Shown: positions 1 through 9,157 of the stretch, piece by piece
Layout of the letters: the number at the start of each line of letters is the position of its first letter
How positions within the stretch are numbered: the stretch's first letter is position 1
Made by a program: the position numbers and the translations under genes
Assembly (NCBI RefSeq): GCF_947495315.1
Contig: NZ_CANLYD010000010.1
Span: forward strand, 165,766 to 229,765
DNA length: 64,000 bases
From: an uncultured Aquimarina sp.
GTDB lineage: Bacteria > Bacteroidota > Bacteroidia > Flavobacteriales > Flavobacteriaceae
Reading direction: 5' to 3'
Notes under the pieces: generated by a model
The model's input: only the letters and a program-made list of their open reading frames with translations
Told to the model about the DNA's origin: nothing
Database searches by the model: none

Positions 1-100
1 TCTATAAAGTTAACTATATAAGGTAATAGTACACTAAATGTTAATACATATAAGATTTCATTATTAGGGTACTCTATAAAACGGAAAACAACGAGAAATT

Positions 101-1888
101 ATGGCTCTGCAATCAAACACACAAATATTCATAGGCGGATCTCCAATATCTGCATATAAAAGGTTAATGCTTCATCAGGAACTCGATGAGCATCACGTTC
201 TTGAACTTTTATGCAGAATGGATGTATTAGAAAATATCTCAGGAGAAATAGCATCCGAAAGTAAAAATTATCTAGGTGAAATTTTGACAGTAAAAGTTTC
301 TTCTCTTGACACCACCAATGGATATAAAGAACTGGAATTTAAGGGAATAGTAACTTCAGTTAGCAATACCAAAGGGTTTCACCAGCAAAATGGCGACATG
401 GTTTCTATAAAAGCTCACAGTTGCAGTATTATAACCGATGATGGGCCTCATTATGACTCCCATAGTGACGTAGGACTTTCTGAAATATTAGACAAAACGT
501 TTCAGGGATATGATAAATCCAAACTCGAAACCAATATTAGCCCGCAGAATTCTGAAACTCTTCATTATAGTGTACAACATAATGAAAGTGCTTTTGAGTA
601 TGCTAGTAGACTGGCTGCACAATACAGTGAATGGTTCTTTTACGATGGAAGTAAACTCGTATTCGGAAAACCTGAGGATAAAGATACTACAGAATTAAAT
701 TATGGCCACGATTTACAAGAGTTCTCTTTAAACCTCAACCCTACTCCTAATAACTTTAAATATTTCACCAACGATTATCTAACAGATGAGCAACACGAAA
801 TGGCAACTGCTCAGGTAAACTCTGGTGTTAATGGATTCAATGGGTTTACAAGTGAGAAAAGCGATGCAATCTTTGCAAAAGAAACGAGTGTATACGTTAA
901 CTCTTATTACGATCCGCAATTAAAGAAACGATTGGATAAACATGTCGAGCAACAAAAAAAAGCTACTGAAATAAAACAAGTTCAAATCCATGGAACAAGC
1001 GATAATCCAGGAGTAAATCTGGGACAAGTCGTAAAAATAAAAGGAGAACAATCTGATTATGGAAGTTTCAGAATTATTAGTGTTTCACATAGTTCTACAG
1101 AAAATGGAAAATACCAAAACCGTTTTGTGGGTGTAACCGCAGATCTGGATGTATATCCTAACACCAATATGATGGCCTTTCCAAAAAGTGAATCACAAGT
1201 TGCAACTGTAATGGATAATGCAGATCCTGAAGGAATGAGCAGAATAAAGGTTCAATTTCCTTGGCAAAAAGCAACTGGAGAAGAAACTCCTTGGCTTCGT
1301 GTGTTAACTCCTCACGCTGGAGGCGGAAAAGGGTTTCAATTTACACCCGAGAAAGATGAAGAAGTTATTGTAGGTTTTGAAGGTGGCAATGCAGAAAGAC
1401 CCTATGTTATGGGAGCACTCTTTACCGGTGGTAGTAACGCAGGTGATTGGAAAACCGAAAAGAACGATATCAAAGCTATTAAAACCAGAGGTGGTCATAC
1501 ACTATCATTCTCTGATGAAGATGGAAAAGAGACCATAACTATAACAGACAAAAACGGTAACTCAATTATTTTAGATACTTCTAAAAAAGAAATAAACATT
1601 AGCGCTCCAGAAAAAATTAATTTTTCATCCAAAGAAATTAATATCAACGCTTCTGAAACTGTAAACATCGATGGTACTAATAACGTAAATGTTACTTCTA
1701 AAGAAATTCTAAACGATGGAAGTGCAAAAGTTACTGTAAATAGCAAAGCTAAAGTAGAAATTGGAGCACCAAGTACATTGGTAGAAGGAAAAGCTGAATT
1801 AAAGCTTACCAGTAAAGGTATGACCGATATTGATGGTACTGCAATGACAAATGTAAAAGGAGGATTATTAAACCTTAATTGCGGTTAA
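101..1888 (+). CDS. vgrG: T6SS spike protein VgrG/TssI
   Basis: This 595-aa protein forms the trimeric spike that caps the Hcp tube of a type VI secretion system and carries the PAAR-tipped effector into the target cell. Residues about 20-350 look like the gp27-like hub, followed around 365-450 by the gp5-type OB fold (for example VATVMDNADPEGMSRIKVQF). From about 480 to the end there are short alternating V/I/N-rich repeats (INISAPEKINFSSKEININA) typical of the triple beta-helix needle. There is no extra C-terminal toxin domain, so it is not an evolved VgrG. The next gene starts 6 bp downstream, suggesting an operon with the adaptor and RHS genes. The family assignment is secure. Confidence 0.95.
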   Translation: MALQSNTQIFIGGSPISAYKRLMLHQELDEHHVLELLCRMDVLENISGEIASESKNYLGEILTVKVSSLDTTNGYKELEFKGIVTSVSNTKGFHQQNGDMVSIKAHSCSIITDDGPHYDSHSDVGLSEILDKTFQGYDKSKLETNISPQNSETLHYSVQHNESAFEYASRLAAQYSEWFFYDGSKLVFGKPEDKDTTELNYGHDLQEFSLNLNPTPNNFKYFTNDYLTDEQHEMATAQVNSGVNGFNGFTSEKSDAIFAKETSVYVNSYYDPQLKKRLDKHVEQQKKATEIKQVQIHGTSDNPGVNLGQVVKIKGEQSDYGSFRIISVSHSSTENGKYQNRFVGVTADLDVYPNTNMMAFPKSESQVATVMDNADPEGMSRIKVQFPWQKATGEETPWLRVLTPHAGGGKGFQFTPEKDEEVIVGFEGGNAERPYVMGALFTGGSNAGDWKTEKNDIKAIKTRGGHTLSFSDEDGKETITITDKNGNSIILDTSKKEINISAPEKINFSSKEININASETVNIDGTNNVNVTSKEILNDGSAKVTVNSKAKVEIGAPSTLVEGKAELKLTSKGMTDIDGTAMTNVKGGLLNLNCG

Positions 1889-1894
1889 TACACA

Positions 1895-3256
1895 ATGAAT
1901 AACGAACATAATCCCATAGCGCAATTAATTACTACAATTCAGCAAAAATGGATTGATGAAGTAAGCCCACATGATCATATCAAATTGGTTCGATGGTTAA
2001 TAAAACCTGATCAAGCCAGATTGTATGAAGGCTTCTTACGTTTAGAATCTACTCCTAACGGAGGGTTGCCAGATGTTCCGATAGTACTACTTACTGCTTT
2101 CGAAAATAAAGAAACACATAGTAGAAAATTAATTCAAGATTGGATTGATACGTTCAAAAAAGACGAAAAACTACAACAAGATTTAGATGCAAGAAATCTG
2201 AAATTTGATTGGGATGTTTTAGAATTCGAAACAAAACTTGAAAATGAAAACACCGATTGCGATGTATTGTTATTAGAAATGCTCAGTACGTTTCAGAAAG
2301 CGATGCCGAATCCTCAACTTCCGTTAGCATTATCTCTGTATCCCTATTCTGTTGAAGAAACTAAAGAGTACGGAAAGTGGATTGATACACTTATACAGTT
2401 AGGGCTCCCCGATAAAGTACGACTTATGTTTTTCGATTATGTAGAAGAACGATACTTTGATCAGCTTATAAAAAAACACAGTGATGTATCGACCTCACTT
2501 GCTGTTCCTTTAGATCTACAAGGAGCTATTAACAAAATAGCTTCTGCAGGAGATCCTAATGATCCTGAAGTACAATTTAGACAATGTATGATCGAAATGT
2601 CTAAAAGTGTAACCAAAAAGAATTTACAAAGACTTCATACTTGGGGAAAAAAAGGATTAACAGTTACTCAGAAATCTGGTAGCAAATCTGCCTTTGCCAC
2701 AGCACACGTAATTTATGCTGGGATGCTTTTTAGTTTTAAAGAACACCGAACTATAGAAGAACTACTGCAAAAAGGGCTGGCTATTGCCAAACAAGGATTA
2801 TCTGGAGGAGATGAAACCTGTAAACCTATTATTGTACAGAATTATGGATATCAAGCCAGTTGCAAACAATTACAAAAACAAAAAGACACAGCTGCAGATC
2901 TATTTTGCAAACAAGCAGATATTTCAATTGAATACGGTTTCGGACCACAAGCATTAACTGCGTGGTGGTTAGGATATAATGTAATAAAGAAAAGAGACAA
3001 AAAAAGATATATAGATATTGTTACTAAAGGATATCAATATGGTGTTTCACTAGCACCAGAAATGATAAAATCAACCTGTATGGCGTATATCGCTGCAGAT
3101 TATTACAATATCGCTGAAAATAATAGAGATATATACGAATGTGAAGCTATAGACATCTTTATGAAAGAAATTGAAGGAGAAGAATGGCGAAAAAACGTAG
3201 AAGCACATCGTAAAGAAATGGAAAAAAAGAGTCTTTCAATTTTAAACTGGTTCTAG
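1895..3256 (+). CDS. putative T6SS effector adaptor, helical repeat protein
   Basis: The 453-aa product has no signal peptide or membrane segment. Its N-terminal 200 residues are a mixed alpha/beta region, and the C-terminal half (about 210-440) is a run of helices that resembles TPR or other alpha-solenoid repeats. I do not recognise a named family. It is sandwiched between vgrG (6 bp upstream) and the PAAR-RHS gene (2 bp downstream). In other T6SS loci that position is held by effector chaperones or adaptors (DUF4123, DUF1795, DUF2169 families). By context I infer that it loads the RHS protein onto VgrG. The sequence shows no similarity I can see to those known adaptor families, so this may be a Bacteroidota-specific one. 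Confidence 0.5.
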   Translation: MNNEHNPIAQLITTIQQKWIDEVSPHDHIKLVRWLIKPDQARLYEGFLRLESTPNGGLPDVPIVLLTAFENKETHSRKLIQDWIDTFKKDEKLQQDLDARNLKFDWDVLEFETKLENENTDCDVLLLEMLSTFQKAMPNPQLPLALSLYPYSVEETKEYGKWIDTLIQLGLPDKVRLMFFDYVEERYFDQLIKKHSDVSTSLAVPLDLQGAINKIASAGDPNDPEVQFRQCMIEMSKSVTKKNLQRLHTWGKKGLTVTQKSGSKSAFATAHVIYAGMLFSFKEHRTIEELLQKGLAIAKQGLSGGDETCKPIIVQNYGYQASCKQLQKQKDTAADLFCKQADISIEYGFGPQALTAWWLGYNVIKKRDKKRYIDIVTKGYQYGVSLAPEMIKSTCMAYIAADYYNIAENNRDIYECEAIDIFMKEIEGEEWRKNVEAHRKEMEKKSLSILNWF

Positions 3257-3258
3257 AT

Positions 3259-6200
3259 ATGTTATTAGCAAGTAAACATTTTACCCCTGTTATCGGAATT
3301 GATATACATATTGTGATCATTCCTCCTGGAGTTCCTGTACCAATTCCTCATCCATATATCGGTATGGTAGTGGATCCTATGGATTATGTTCCCATAATTG
3401 GTTCTACGGTAAATGTAAACTGTGTTCCCAAAGGAAATAGTGGCACTGCTGGTATGATTGGCACTGTGATTCATATTCCTATGGGTGGACCTTTTGCTAT
3501 GGCTCCTATGATAGGGCATGATTCTATGAACTTTTTTGGAAGTACAAAAGTAAGTGCAGAGGATGCATACTTTACTCCTGCCGGATATATGACCATGACC
3601 TGTAATGATATTGGAATGCCTTTATCATTAACTCCTGGTAAAAAAATGAAGCCTATACCAAGCTTATATCTACCTTCATCTATGAGTGTTCCCTTACCTA
3701 TGGGAAAACCAGTAAATGTAGGTGGCCCTTATGCTCCTGATTTATTAGGAATGCTTATGGCACTAGTAATGTCTTATGGTTTTGGGGCATTGATGAAAGG
3801 TGCTGGAAAAGGACTAACAAAACTAAATCATAAAGTATTAAAAAAATTCCCTGCTACGGAAGGCCTTAGTAAAAAGATGTGTAAAATGGGATTTGAACCT
3901 GTAGATCTGATTACGGGTCGCATGGTTTATGAAGGAGAAGACTTTAGCATTGCAGGACAAATACCTATACGTTGGGAACGTAATTGGTACTCAGATTCTG
4001 GATATGAAGGGATGATGGGACACGGAATGCATTGTAACTATGATCTTGCGCTACATATCGATTATGATGAAGACGCTATAGTGATGCGATTGCCCGACGG
4101 AAGGATAACTTCTTTTCCTTTACTAGTGGCTGAGAATGAATCGTCGTATAATAGAACAGAAAAACTAACGCTTACCTGTATTGATGGAACTACCTATGAA
4201 GTTGTAGATCATCAATCTCGGGAAACTTATACATATACTAAATACACAGATACACTATATAAACCAACTAGCCTAAGAAACCCTGAAGGTTTTATAATTC
4301 AATTCATCTATAATGCTGTATATCAATTGGAACAAATCGTAGATACCGCAGGAAGAAAAATTGACTTAGAGTTAGATGAAGAAAATAGAGTTACCAAAGT
4401 TACAGCCACACATCAAGAGGAAACTAGAACCTTAGTAAGATATGCCTATAATGAAGATGGTGATCTTATTAAGATCATTGATGCATTAGACCAGGAAACA
4501 GTAATGGAGTACGAAAACCACCTGATGATCAAAAAAACAGATCGTAACGGACAAGCTTTCTACTGGAAGTATGATGGGAAAACTACTGGTGCTAAATGTA
4601 TTGAGACTTGGGGAGATCAAGGGATTCTTTCTGGAACAATTGAATATAACAAAGGGTATAATTTAGTAACCAATTCATTGGATCAAGAAAGCATCTATTA
4701 CTTTAATAATCTAAACCTATGTACTCAGGTCACAGACCCTATGGGTGACACTATATTCCACGAATATACTCCTTATATGGAACCTTATCGTGATATTGAT
4801 GAAGAAGGAAATATTACAGGATACAGTTACGATGAACGTGGAAATTTAACTGGCTTACACCAACCAGATGGTTCTGTTATTGGTTTTGTTTATGACGAAA
4901 AGGATAGACTTGTCCTTACCAAAGACCCATCAGGAGGTTCCGTAGTGAAAACTTTTGATAATGATCGTCTACACGCTGTTATTGGATTAGACGGAGGTGT
5001 TACCTCTTTTGAATATAATGACCAAGGACTTATAAGTGAAGTAAGAGACAATGCAGGAAACAGAACACTACTGGATTATGATGAAGATCATAATCTGCAT
5101 AAACTTACATTACCTAATGGAGCGAAATCTAGTTGGGAATATGATCCTTGGGGAAGATGTCTACATACCAGAAACTCAGAAGATCATCAACAGCAATTCT
5201 TTTATGATGAACTAGATCGTATTTATCAAATACGCCAAGCCGATGCCAATATCATTAAGCTAAAATATAATGCATATGATGAGGTCATCCAGACTGTGGA
5301 TCAAAAGAAACGTGAAGTTAATTTTGATTATACTCCGTTAGGAAACCTTAAAATGCGCGAAGAGAATAGTAGAAAAGTCTACTTTAAATACGATACAGAG
5401 GAGCAACTAAATACGATTACTAACGAACATAATGAGTTTTATCGCTTCTCCAGAAATGAAAAAGGGGAAATCATTCGAGAAATTGGTTTTGATGGACTCA
5501 CCAGAAAGTATGATCGGGATCGCGCAGGAAAAGTATTAAAAGTAAATCGTCCTGACGATAAATTCACGGAATATGAATATGATCTAAACGGAAGAATTAC
5601 TAGAGCAGAACATAGCGATGGCACTTGGGAAACCTATAGTTATGATCTTAATGGAAATCTGATCGAAGCCGTTAATGAAAACAGTCGCGTACAACTTATC
5701 AGAGATACAGCAGGTCGAATTATTGCAGAAAATCAAGATGGTCATCTGGTAGAAAGCGAGTATGATAATCTAAGTAATCGAACCAATATCACTAGTAGTC
5801 TTGGAGCTAATATCGCACTTACTAGAAATAAACTTGGGCTTATACAGGAGGTAACAGCAAATAGCTTCCCCACTTCCGAAGGGGAGATATCAGACAAGGT
5901 CGGATCAAGGAGTTGGAACGCTCAATTCTCCCATAACAGTCTTGGTATGGAAGTGGAAAGAATACTTCCTGGTGGGATCACTAATCATATCGAATATGAT
6001 CATGCAGGTAGGCCCACACAACATAAAGTAACAGCGGGCAGCAGAGAAATGCGCCATCGTACCTACACCTGGAATGTAAATGATCGATTGACCAAAATGG
6101 TAGATCAATTAACGAATGGTACCGTTGCATATAACTATGACGAGTTTAATAATTTAGCAGGAGCGCGTTATGAGAATAAGCAGTTTGACTACAAGCTGCC

Positions 6201-7407
6201 TGATGAAGTAGGTAATTTATACAGAACCGAAGGCAAGGGAGATCGAAAATATGGAACAGGAGGACAATTATTAGAAGCCGATGGTAATAAGTTTAAATAC
6301 GATGCCGAAGGAAATCTAATCACAAAAATCAGTGCCACTGGCACATTTGAATATTCTTGGTACGGCAACGGAATGCTACGATCAGTTACTGATCCAAAAA
6401 ATTGCACTACTGAATTTGAATACGACGCACTTGGTCGTCGTACTGCCAAGATAAGTCACGGTAAAAGCTTCTCCCCTTCGCAAGGGGAGATGTCCGCCAA
6501 TAGCGGACAGAGGGGATCAATCACCCGATGGGTCTGGGATGGTAACGTCCCACTCCATGAATGGAAATACGATCTCAATCAACGACCAGAATTGGTAGTA
6601 GATGAGTTCGGTATATTAAAAGAGAGCAAACCAGAACCTATAGAGAATTTAATCACTTGGGTATTTGATGAAGGTACGTTTAAACCTGCGGCTAAGATCA
6701 CAGAAGACGACTCCTACTCTATCATTACAAACTATCTCGGTACACCGGTAGAAATGTATAATTCTAAAGGAGAAAAAACCTGGGCAGTAGAATATGATAT
6801 TTACGGAAAAGTACGTAAGTTAGCTAAAGGTTCTTTGGAAGATTGTCCGTTTAGATACCAGGGACAGTATGAAGATGTAGAAACTGGACTGTGTTATAAT
6901 CGATTTAGATATTATACGCCTGATGAAGGAATTTATATATCGCAGGATCCTATTGGACTTTCTGGTGGTGCAGCCCTTTACTCATATGTCCAGGATGTAA
7001 ATAGTTGGGTTGATGTATTTGGTTTAACAAAAGCGCCGTCGACTGTTCCTAATTCTTCTGGAATTTATTCCCTATCTAATCCAACTACAAATCAGGCGTA
7101 TGTAGGTTCTGCTTTAGATGCTAATAGTAGGATGTCAGATACTTCACATACTAAAGCTCAAGATTTACTTAATCATCCGGATACAAAAGTTGAATTTACA
7201 CCGGTAGATTTAGGAGATGCGGATGAATGGAAAGATCAGAATAGAATCTTGAGGCATTATGAACAACAAGAAAAAGTAAGACTTGAAAACGAAGGTTTTG
7301 AGATGACAAATTCTAATAACCCTGAGGCTGCCAAGAAAAATGCTAGAAATAAAGGTATCGTAAAAGACAAAGGAGCTTCTAAAGGAAAGCGAATTAAATG
7401 TAACTAA
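3259..7407 (+). CDS. PAAR-RHS polymorphic T6SS effector with GIY-YIG-like nuclease tip
   Basis: This 1382-aa T6SS cargo starts with a PAAR-like domain (about 1-170, rich in G, P and M) that should sharpen the VgrG spike. A DUF6531-type segment follows (about 212-290, GRMVYEGEDFSIAGQIPIRW), then a long array of YD repeats that builds the RHS cocoon. The conserved RHS end lies near residue 1230 (DPIGLSGG). The variable tip, about 1258-1382, contains GIY at 1268-1270, YVG at 1281-1283, Arg1291 and Glu1335, matching the order of GIY-YIG nuclease motifs; DNase activity is therefore likely but inferred. Two palindromic repeat elements are inserted in frame (about residues 869-885 and 1070-1087). 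The immunity candidate begins 6 bp downstream. Confidence 0.92.
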   Translation: MLLASKHFTPVIGIDIHIVIIPPGVPVPIPHPYIGMVVDPMDYVPIIGSTVNVNCVPKGNSGTAGMIGTVIHIPMGGPFAMAPMIGHDSMNFFGSTKVSAEDAYFTPAGYMTMTCNDIGMPLSLTPGKKMKPIPSLYLPSSMSVPLPMGKPVNVGGPYAPDLLGMLMALVMSYGFGALMKGAGKGLTKLNHKVLKKFPATEGLSKKMCKMGFEPVDLITGRMVYEGEDFSIAGQIPIRWERNWYSDSGYEGMMGHGMHCNYDLALHIDYDEDAIVMRLPDGRITSFPLLVAENESSYNRTEKLTLTCIDGTTYEVVDHQSRETYTYTKYTDTLYKPTSLRNPEGFIIQFIYNAVYQLEQIVDTAGRKIDLELDEENRVTKVTATHQEETRTLVRYAYNEDGDLIKIIDALDQETVMEYENHLMIKKTDRNGQAFYWKYDGKTTGAKCIETWGDQGILSGTIEYNKGYNLVTNSLDQESIYYFNNLNLCTQVTDPMGDTIFHEYTPYMEPYRDIDEEGNITGYSYDERGNLTGLHQPDGSVIGFVYDEKDRLVLTKDPSGGSVVKTFDNDRLHAVIGLDGGVTSFEYNDQGLISEVRDNAGNRTLLDYDEDHNLHKLTLPNGAKSSWEYDPWGRCLHTRNSEDHQQQFFYDELDRIYQIRQADANIIKLKYNAYDEVIQTVDQKKREVNFDYTPLGNLKMREENSRKVYFKYDTEEQLNTITNEHNEFYRFSRNEKGEIIREIGFDGLTRKYDRDRAGKVLKVNRPDDKFTEYEYDLNGRITRAEHSDGTWETYSYDLNGNLIEAVNENSRVQLIRDTAGRIIAENQDGHLVESEYDNLSNRTNITSSLGANIALTRNKLGLIQEVTANSFPTSEGEISDKVGSRSWNAQFSHNSLGMEVERILPGGITNHIEYDHAGRPTQHKVTAGSREMRHRTYTWNVNDRLTKMVDQLTNGTVAYNYDEFNNLAGARYENKQFDYKLPDEVGNLYRTEGKGDRKYGTGGQLLEADGNKFKYDAEGNLITKISATGTFEYSWYGNGMLRSVTDPKNCTTEFEYDALGRRTAKISHGKSFSPSQGEMSANSGQRGSITRWVWDGNVPLHEWKYDLNQRPELVVDEFGILKESKPEPIENLITWVFDEGTFKPAAKITEDDSYSIITNYLGTPVEMYNSKGEKTWAVEYDIYGKVRKLAKGSLEDCPFRYQGQYEDVETGLCYNRFRYYTPDEGIYISQDPIGLSGGAALYSYVQDVNSWVDVFGLTKAPSTVPNSSGIYSLSNPTTNQAYVGSALDANSRMSDTSHTKAQDLLNHPDTKVEFTPVDLGDADEWKDQNRILRHYEQQEKVRLENEGFEMTNSNNPEAAKKNARNKGIVKDKGASKGKRIKCN
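5865..5912 (+). repeat. palindromic repeat element inside RHS coding region, copy 1
   Basis: A GC-richer segment with an inverted core (TCCCC at 5867-5871 against GGGGA at 5881-5885), followed by a second partly symmetric part. It resembles the second copy at 6466-6519 and encodes an out-of-character peptide beginning SFPTSEGEIS between YD repeats. It looks like a degenerate REP-like element that stays in frame. Confidence 0.6.
6466..6519 (+). repeat. palindromic repeat element inside RHS coding region, copy 2
   Basis: Two consecutive perfect stems are visible: CTCCCCTT (6471-6478) with AAGGGGAG (6482-6489), and GTCCGC (6492-6497) with GCGGAC (6503-6508), followed by AGAGGGGATCA. The segment is in frame and encodes SFSPSQGEMSANSGQRGS within the RHS shell. 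Its similarity to the copy at 5865-5912 marks both as members of one repeat family. Confidence 0.7.
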
Positions 7408-7413
7408 TAATAT

Positions 7414-8298
7414 ATGCAAACACTTTATAACAGATTAAAGAGTGAATTTTTAAAACATCGACAAAACAAATGGTCTTTTTCTTTGGAAGATGATGAACGA
7501 GAAGAAAATGGAGTTATTTATAGAAATTTTAATAACCCTCCTCAGAAAGAAGATTACTCAAAAATAGAATCAATAGGTTTTTTAGTTTATGAGCATGAAT
7601 TAGAAGAATTAAACAATATACCAGATTATGTAATTCATATGCATAATCTCAAAGTAATAAGTTTACCTATAGATTGGTTAGATTCACTGAAAATGCCTGA
7701 TAATATTAAGGCTATTGTTCTAATGAACACCTTATATCAAAAAGATGTATATAAATGGGATAAAAAACTGGACAATTTGGAATATTTGAAAATACCTGAG
7801 TTAATAAAACCATTTGAAATAAACTTTAAAAACACTCCAAATCTTGAATGGATTAACCTTGATTTAAAAGCTGAAAAAAAAGATACAAAATTAACGGAAT
7901 TAGCACAAATTAACACTTTAAAACATCTAGGATTTTCACAAGCTAAAAGTTTTGATGTATTTTCTCCTTTTGCAAATCATAATATTGAAGGCTTAGAATT
8001 ATTTGCCTGCAAAGGCAAAAAATTTCCAATTCAAAACATCGTTCTTCTAAAAGATTTAAAATACATTAGAATTAATAATATATCTGTTCCTTTTGATTGC
8101 GATTGGTTATTAGAATTACCAAATCTTATTGAAATAGACATTCTTAATATTAAAGAAGTAATTAATATTGATAAAATTCTTTCTATCCAAAAATTAAAAA
8201 GTCTTTCTGTTTTGAACTGCAAAAACCCCTTTCAAGAAATTGGAAAAGAAATTTTCTCAAAAAAAGAGTACGATGTATTAAAAATTCAGAACGCTTAA
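7414..8298 (+). CDS. putative immunity protein, leucine-rich-repeat-like
   Basis: The 294-aa protein has no signal peptide. Its central and C-terminal parts show a roughly 22-25-residue periodicity of leucine/isoleucine-rich strands (NLKVISLPIDWLDSL, LDNLEYLKIPEL, TLKHLGFSQAKSFDVF, LKDLKYIRINNISV, LPNLIEIDILNIKEV), suggesting a short, irregular LRR solenoid. It starts 6 bp after the PAAR-RHS stop, the standard place for the cognate immunity gene, so I infer that it binds and neutralises the GIY-YIG-like tip in the cytoplasm. LRR-type immunity to an RHS tip is not something I can tie to a named family. The base composition is even more AT-rich than that of the RHS gene, as is usual for immunity genes. 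Confidence 0.6.
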   Translation: MQTLYNRLKSEFLKHRQNKWSFSLEDDEREENGVIYRNFNNPPQKEDYSKIESIGFLVYEHELEELNNIPDYVIHMHNLKVISLPIDWLDSLKMPDNIKAIVLMNTLYQKDVYKWDKKLDNLEYLKIPELIKPFEINFKNTPNLEWINLDLKAEKKDTKLTELAQINTLKHLGFSQAKSFDVFSPFANHNIEGLELFACKGKKFPIQNIVLLKDLKYIRINNISVPFDCDWLLELPNLIEIDILNIKEVINIDKILSIQKLKSLSVLNCKNPFQEIGKEIFSKKEYDVLKIQNA

Positions 8299-8365
8299 TG
8301 AAATAATAAACCCTCTGAAATTTATAACTTCATTATAGTTAGATGTACGCTTCTCTATTTTAGGA

Positions 8366-8491
8366 CCCTGCGGCCAAAATTACAGAAGACGACTCCTACT
8401 CTATCATTACGGACTATCTGGATGACGGAACGTAAATAAACAGTCCTGTGGACTGTTTTAGTGAACGTGCCAGACGGCGGGTAGGCCTGAA
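8366..8491 (+). pseudogene. RHS core fragment interrupted by a palindromic insertion
   Basis: The stretch from about 8366 to 8419 is nearly identical to the end of the RHS shell in the upstream effector (around 6688-6741, PAAKITEDDSYSIIT). It then enters a segment of about 65 bp carrying a perfect stem, AAACAGTCC (8438-8446), TGT, GGACTGTTT (8450-8458). This segment introduces a stop (8433-8435) and a frame change before the RHS reading resumes at 8492. It is the broken 5' junction of a displaced RHS tip. Confidence 0.75.
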
Positions 8492-9157
8492 ATGTATAAT
8501 TCTAAAGGCGAAAAAACCTGGCAGGTGGAGTATGATATTTACGGAAAAGTACGTAAACTTGTAAAAGGTTCATTGAATGATTGTCCATTTAGATATCCAG
8601 GTCAGTATGAAGATATAGAAACTGGTTTGTATTATAATCGATTTAGATATTATTCTCCCGATGAAGGGGTATATATTAGTCAAGACCCTATAAAACTTAG
8701 TGGTGGTGATAACTTGTATGCATATACGAAAGATGTTAACCTATTGGTTGATCCAATGGGATTAACTCCTTTAGATCAAAAAGGGTTTTCTGTATATGGT
8801 TTATATGAAGAAGGAGCAAAAGAACCTTATTATGTTGGTATTTCTAATAATACTGATGTCCGTGAAGGACAACATATTGATTCAGGGAGAATGGGGGATA
8901 CTGATACAATGCAATTACTGGATTCAAATACCGATATGACTTATGCCGAAGCCAGAGGAAAAGAGCAACATCTGATCGAAAAACATAAAACAAAAACGGG
9001 AAAAATAGGCCAAGATCTTACCGAAGATGGTTTAACTGCTAAGCAAAGAGGAAATAAAGTAAATTCGTTTGATAAAACTCGAACAGATGCCAGAGGTAAA
9101 AAGTTTAAAGCTGAATACGATAAAGCAAAAGGAAAACCTAAAGTTAAATGTAAATAA
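8492..9157 (+). CDS. orphan RHS C-terminal tip, GIY-YIG-like nuclease toxin
   Basis: This 221-aa reading frame begins in the middle of an RHS shell (MYNSKGEKTWQVEYD) and runs through the conserved end (SQDPIKLSGG, residues 64-72). It then becomes a toxin domain with GLY at 103-105, YVG at 114-116, Arg124 and Glu158, in the order of a GIY-YIG nuclease. Residues 1-90 are closely related to the main RHS protein, while the tip is different, although it belongs to the same fold class. It lacks PAAR and most of the RHS cocoon, so it cannot be delivered as it stands and is either silent or a donor of tips by recombination. The stop overlaps the next start by one base (TAATG), so the immunity gene could be translationally coupled. 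Confidence 0.8.
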   Translation: MYNSKGEKTWQVEYDIYGKVRKLVKGSLNDCPFRYPGQYEDIETGLYYNRFRYYSPDEGVYISQDPIKLSGGDNLYAYTKDVNLLVDPMGLTPLDQKGFSVYGLYEEGAKEPYYVGISNNTDVREGQHIDSGRMGDTDTMQLLDSNTDMTYAEARGKEQHLIEKHKTKTGKIGQDLTEDGLTAKQRGNKVNSFDKTRTDARGKKFKAEYDKAKGKPKVKCK

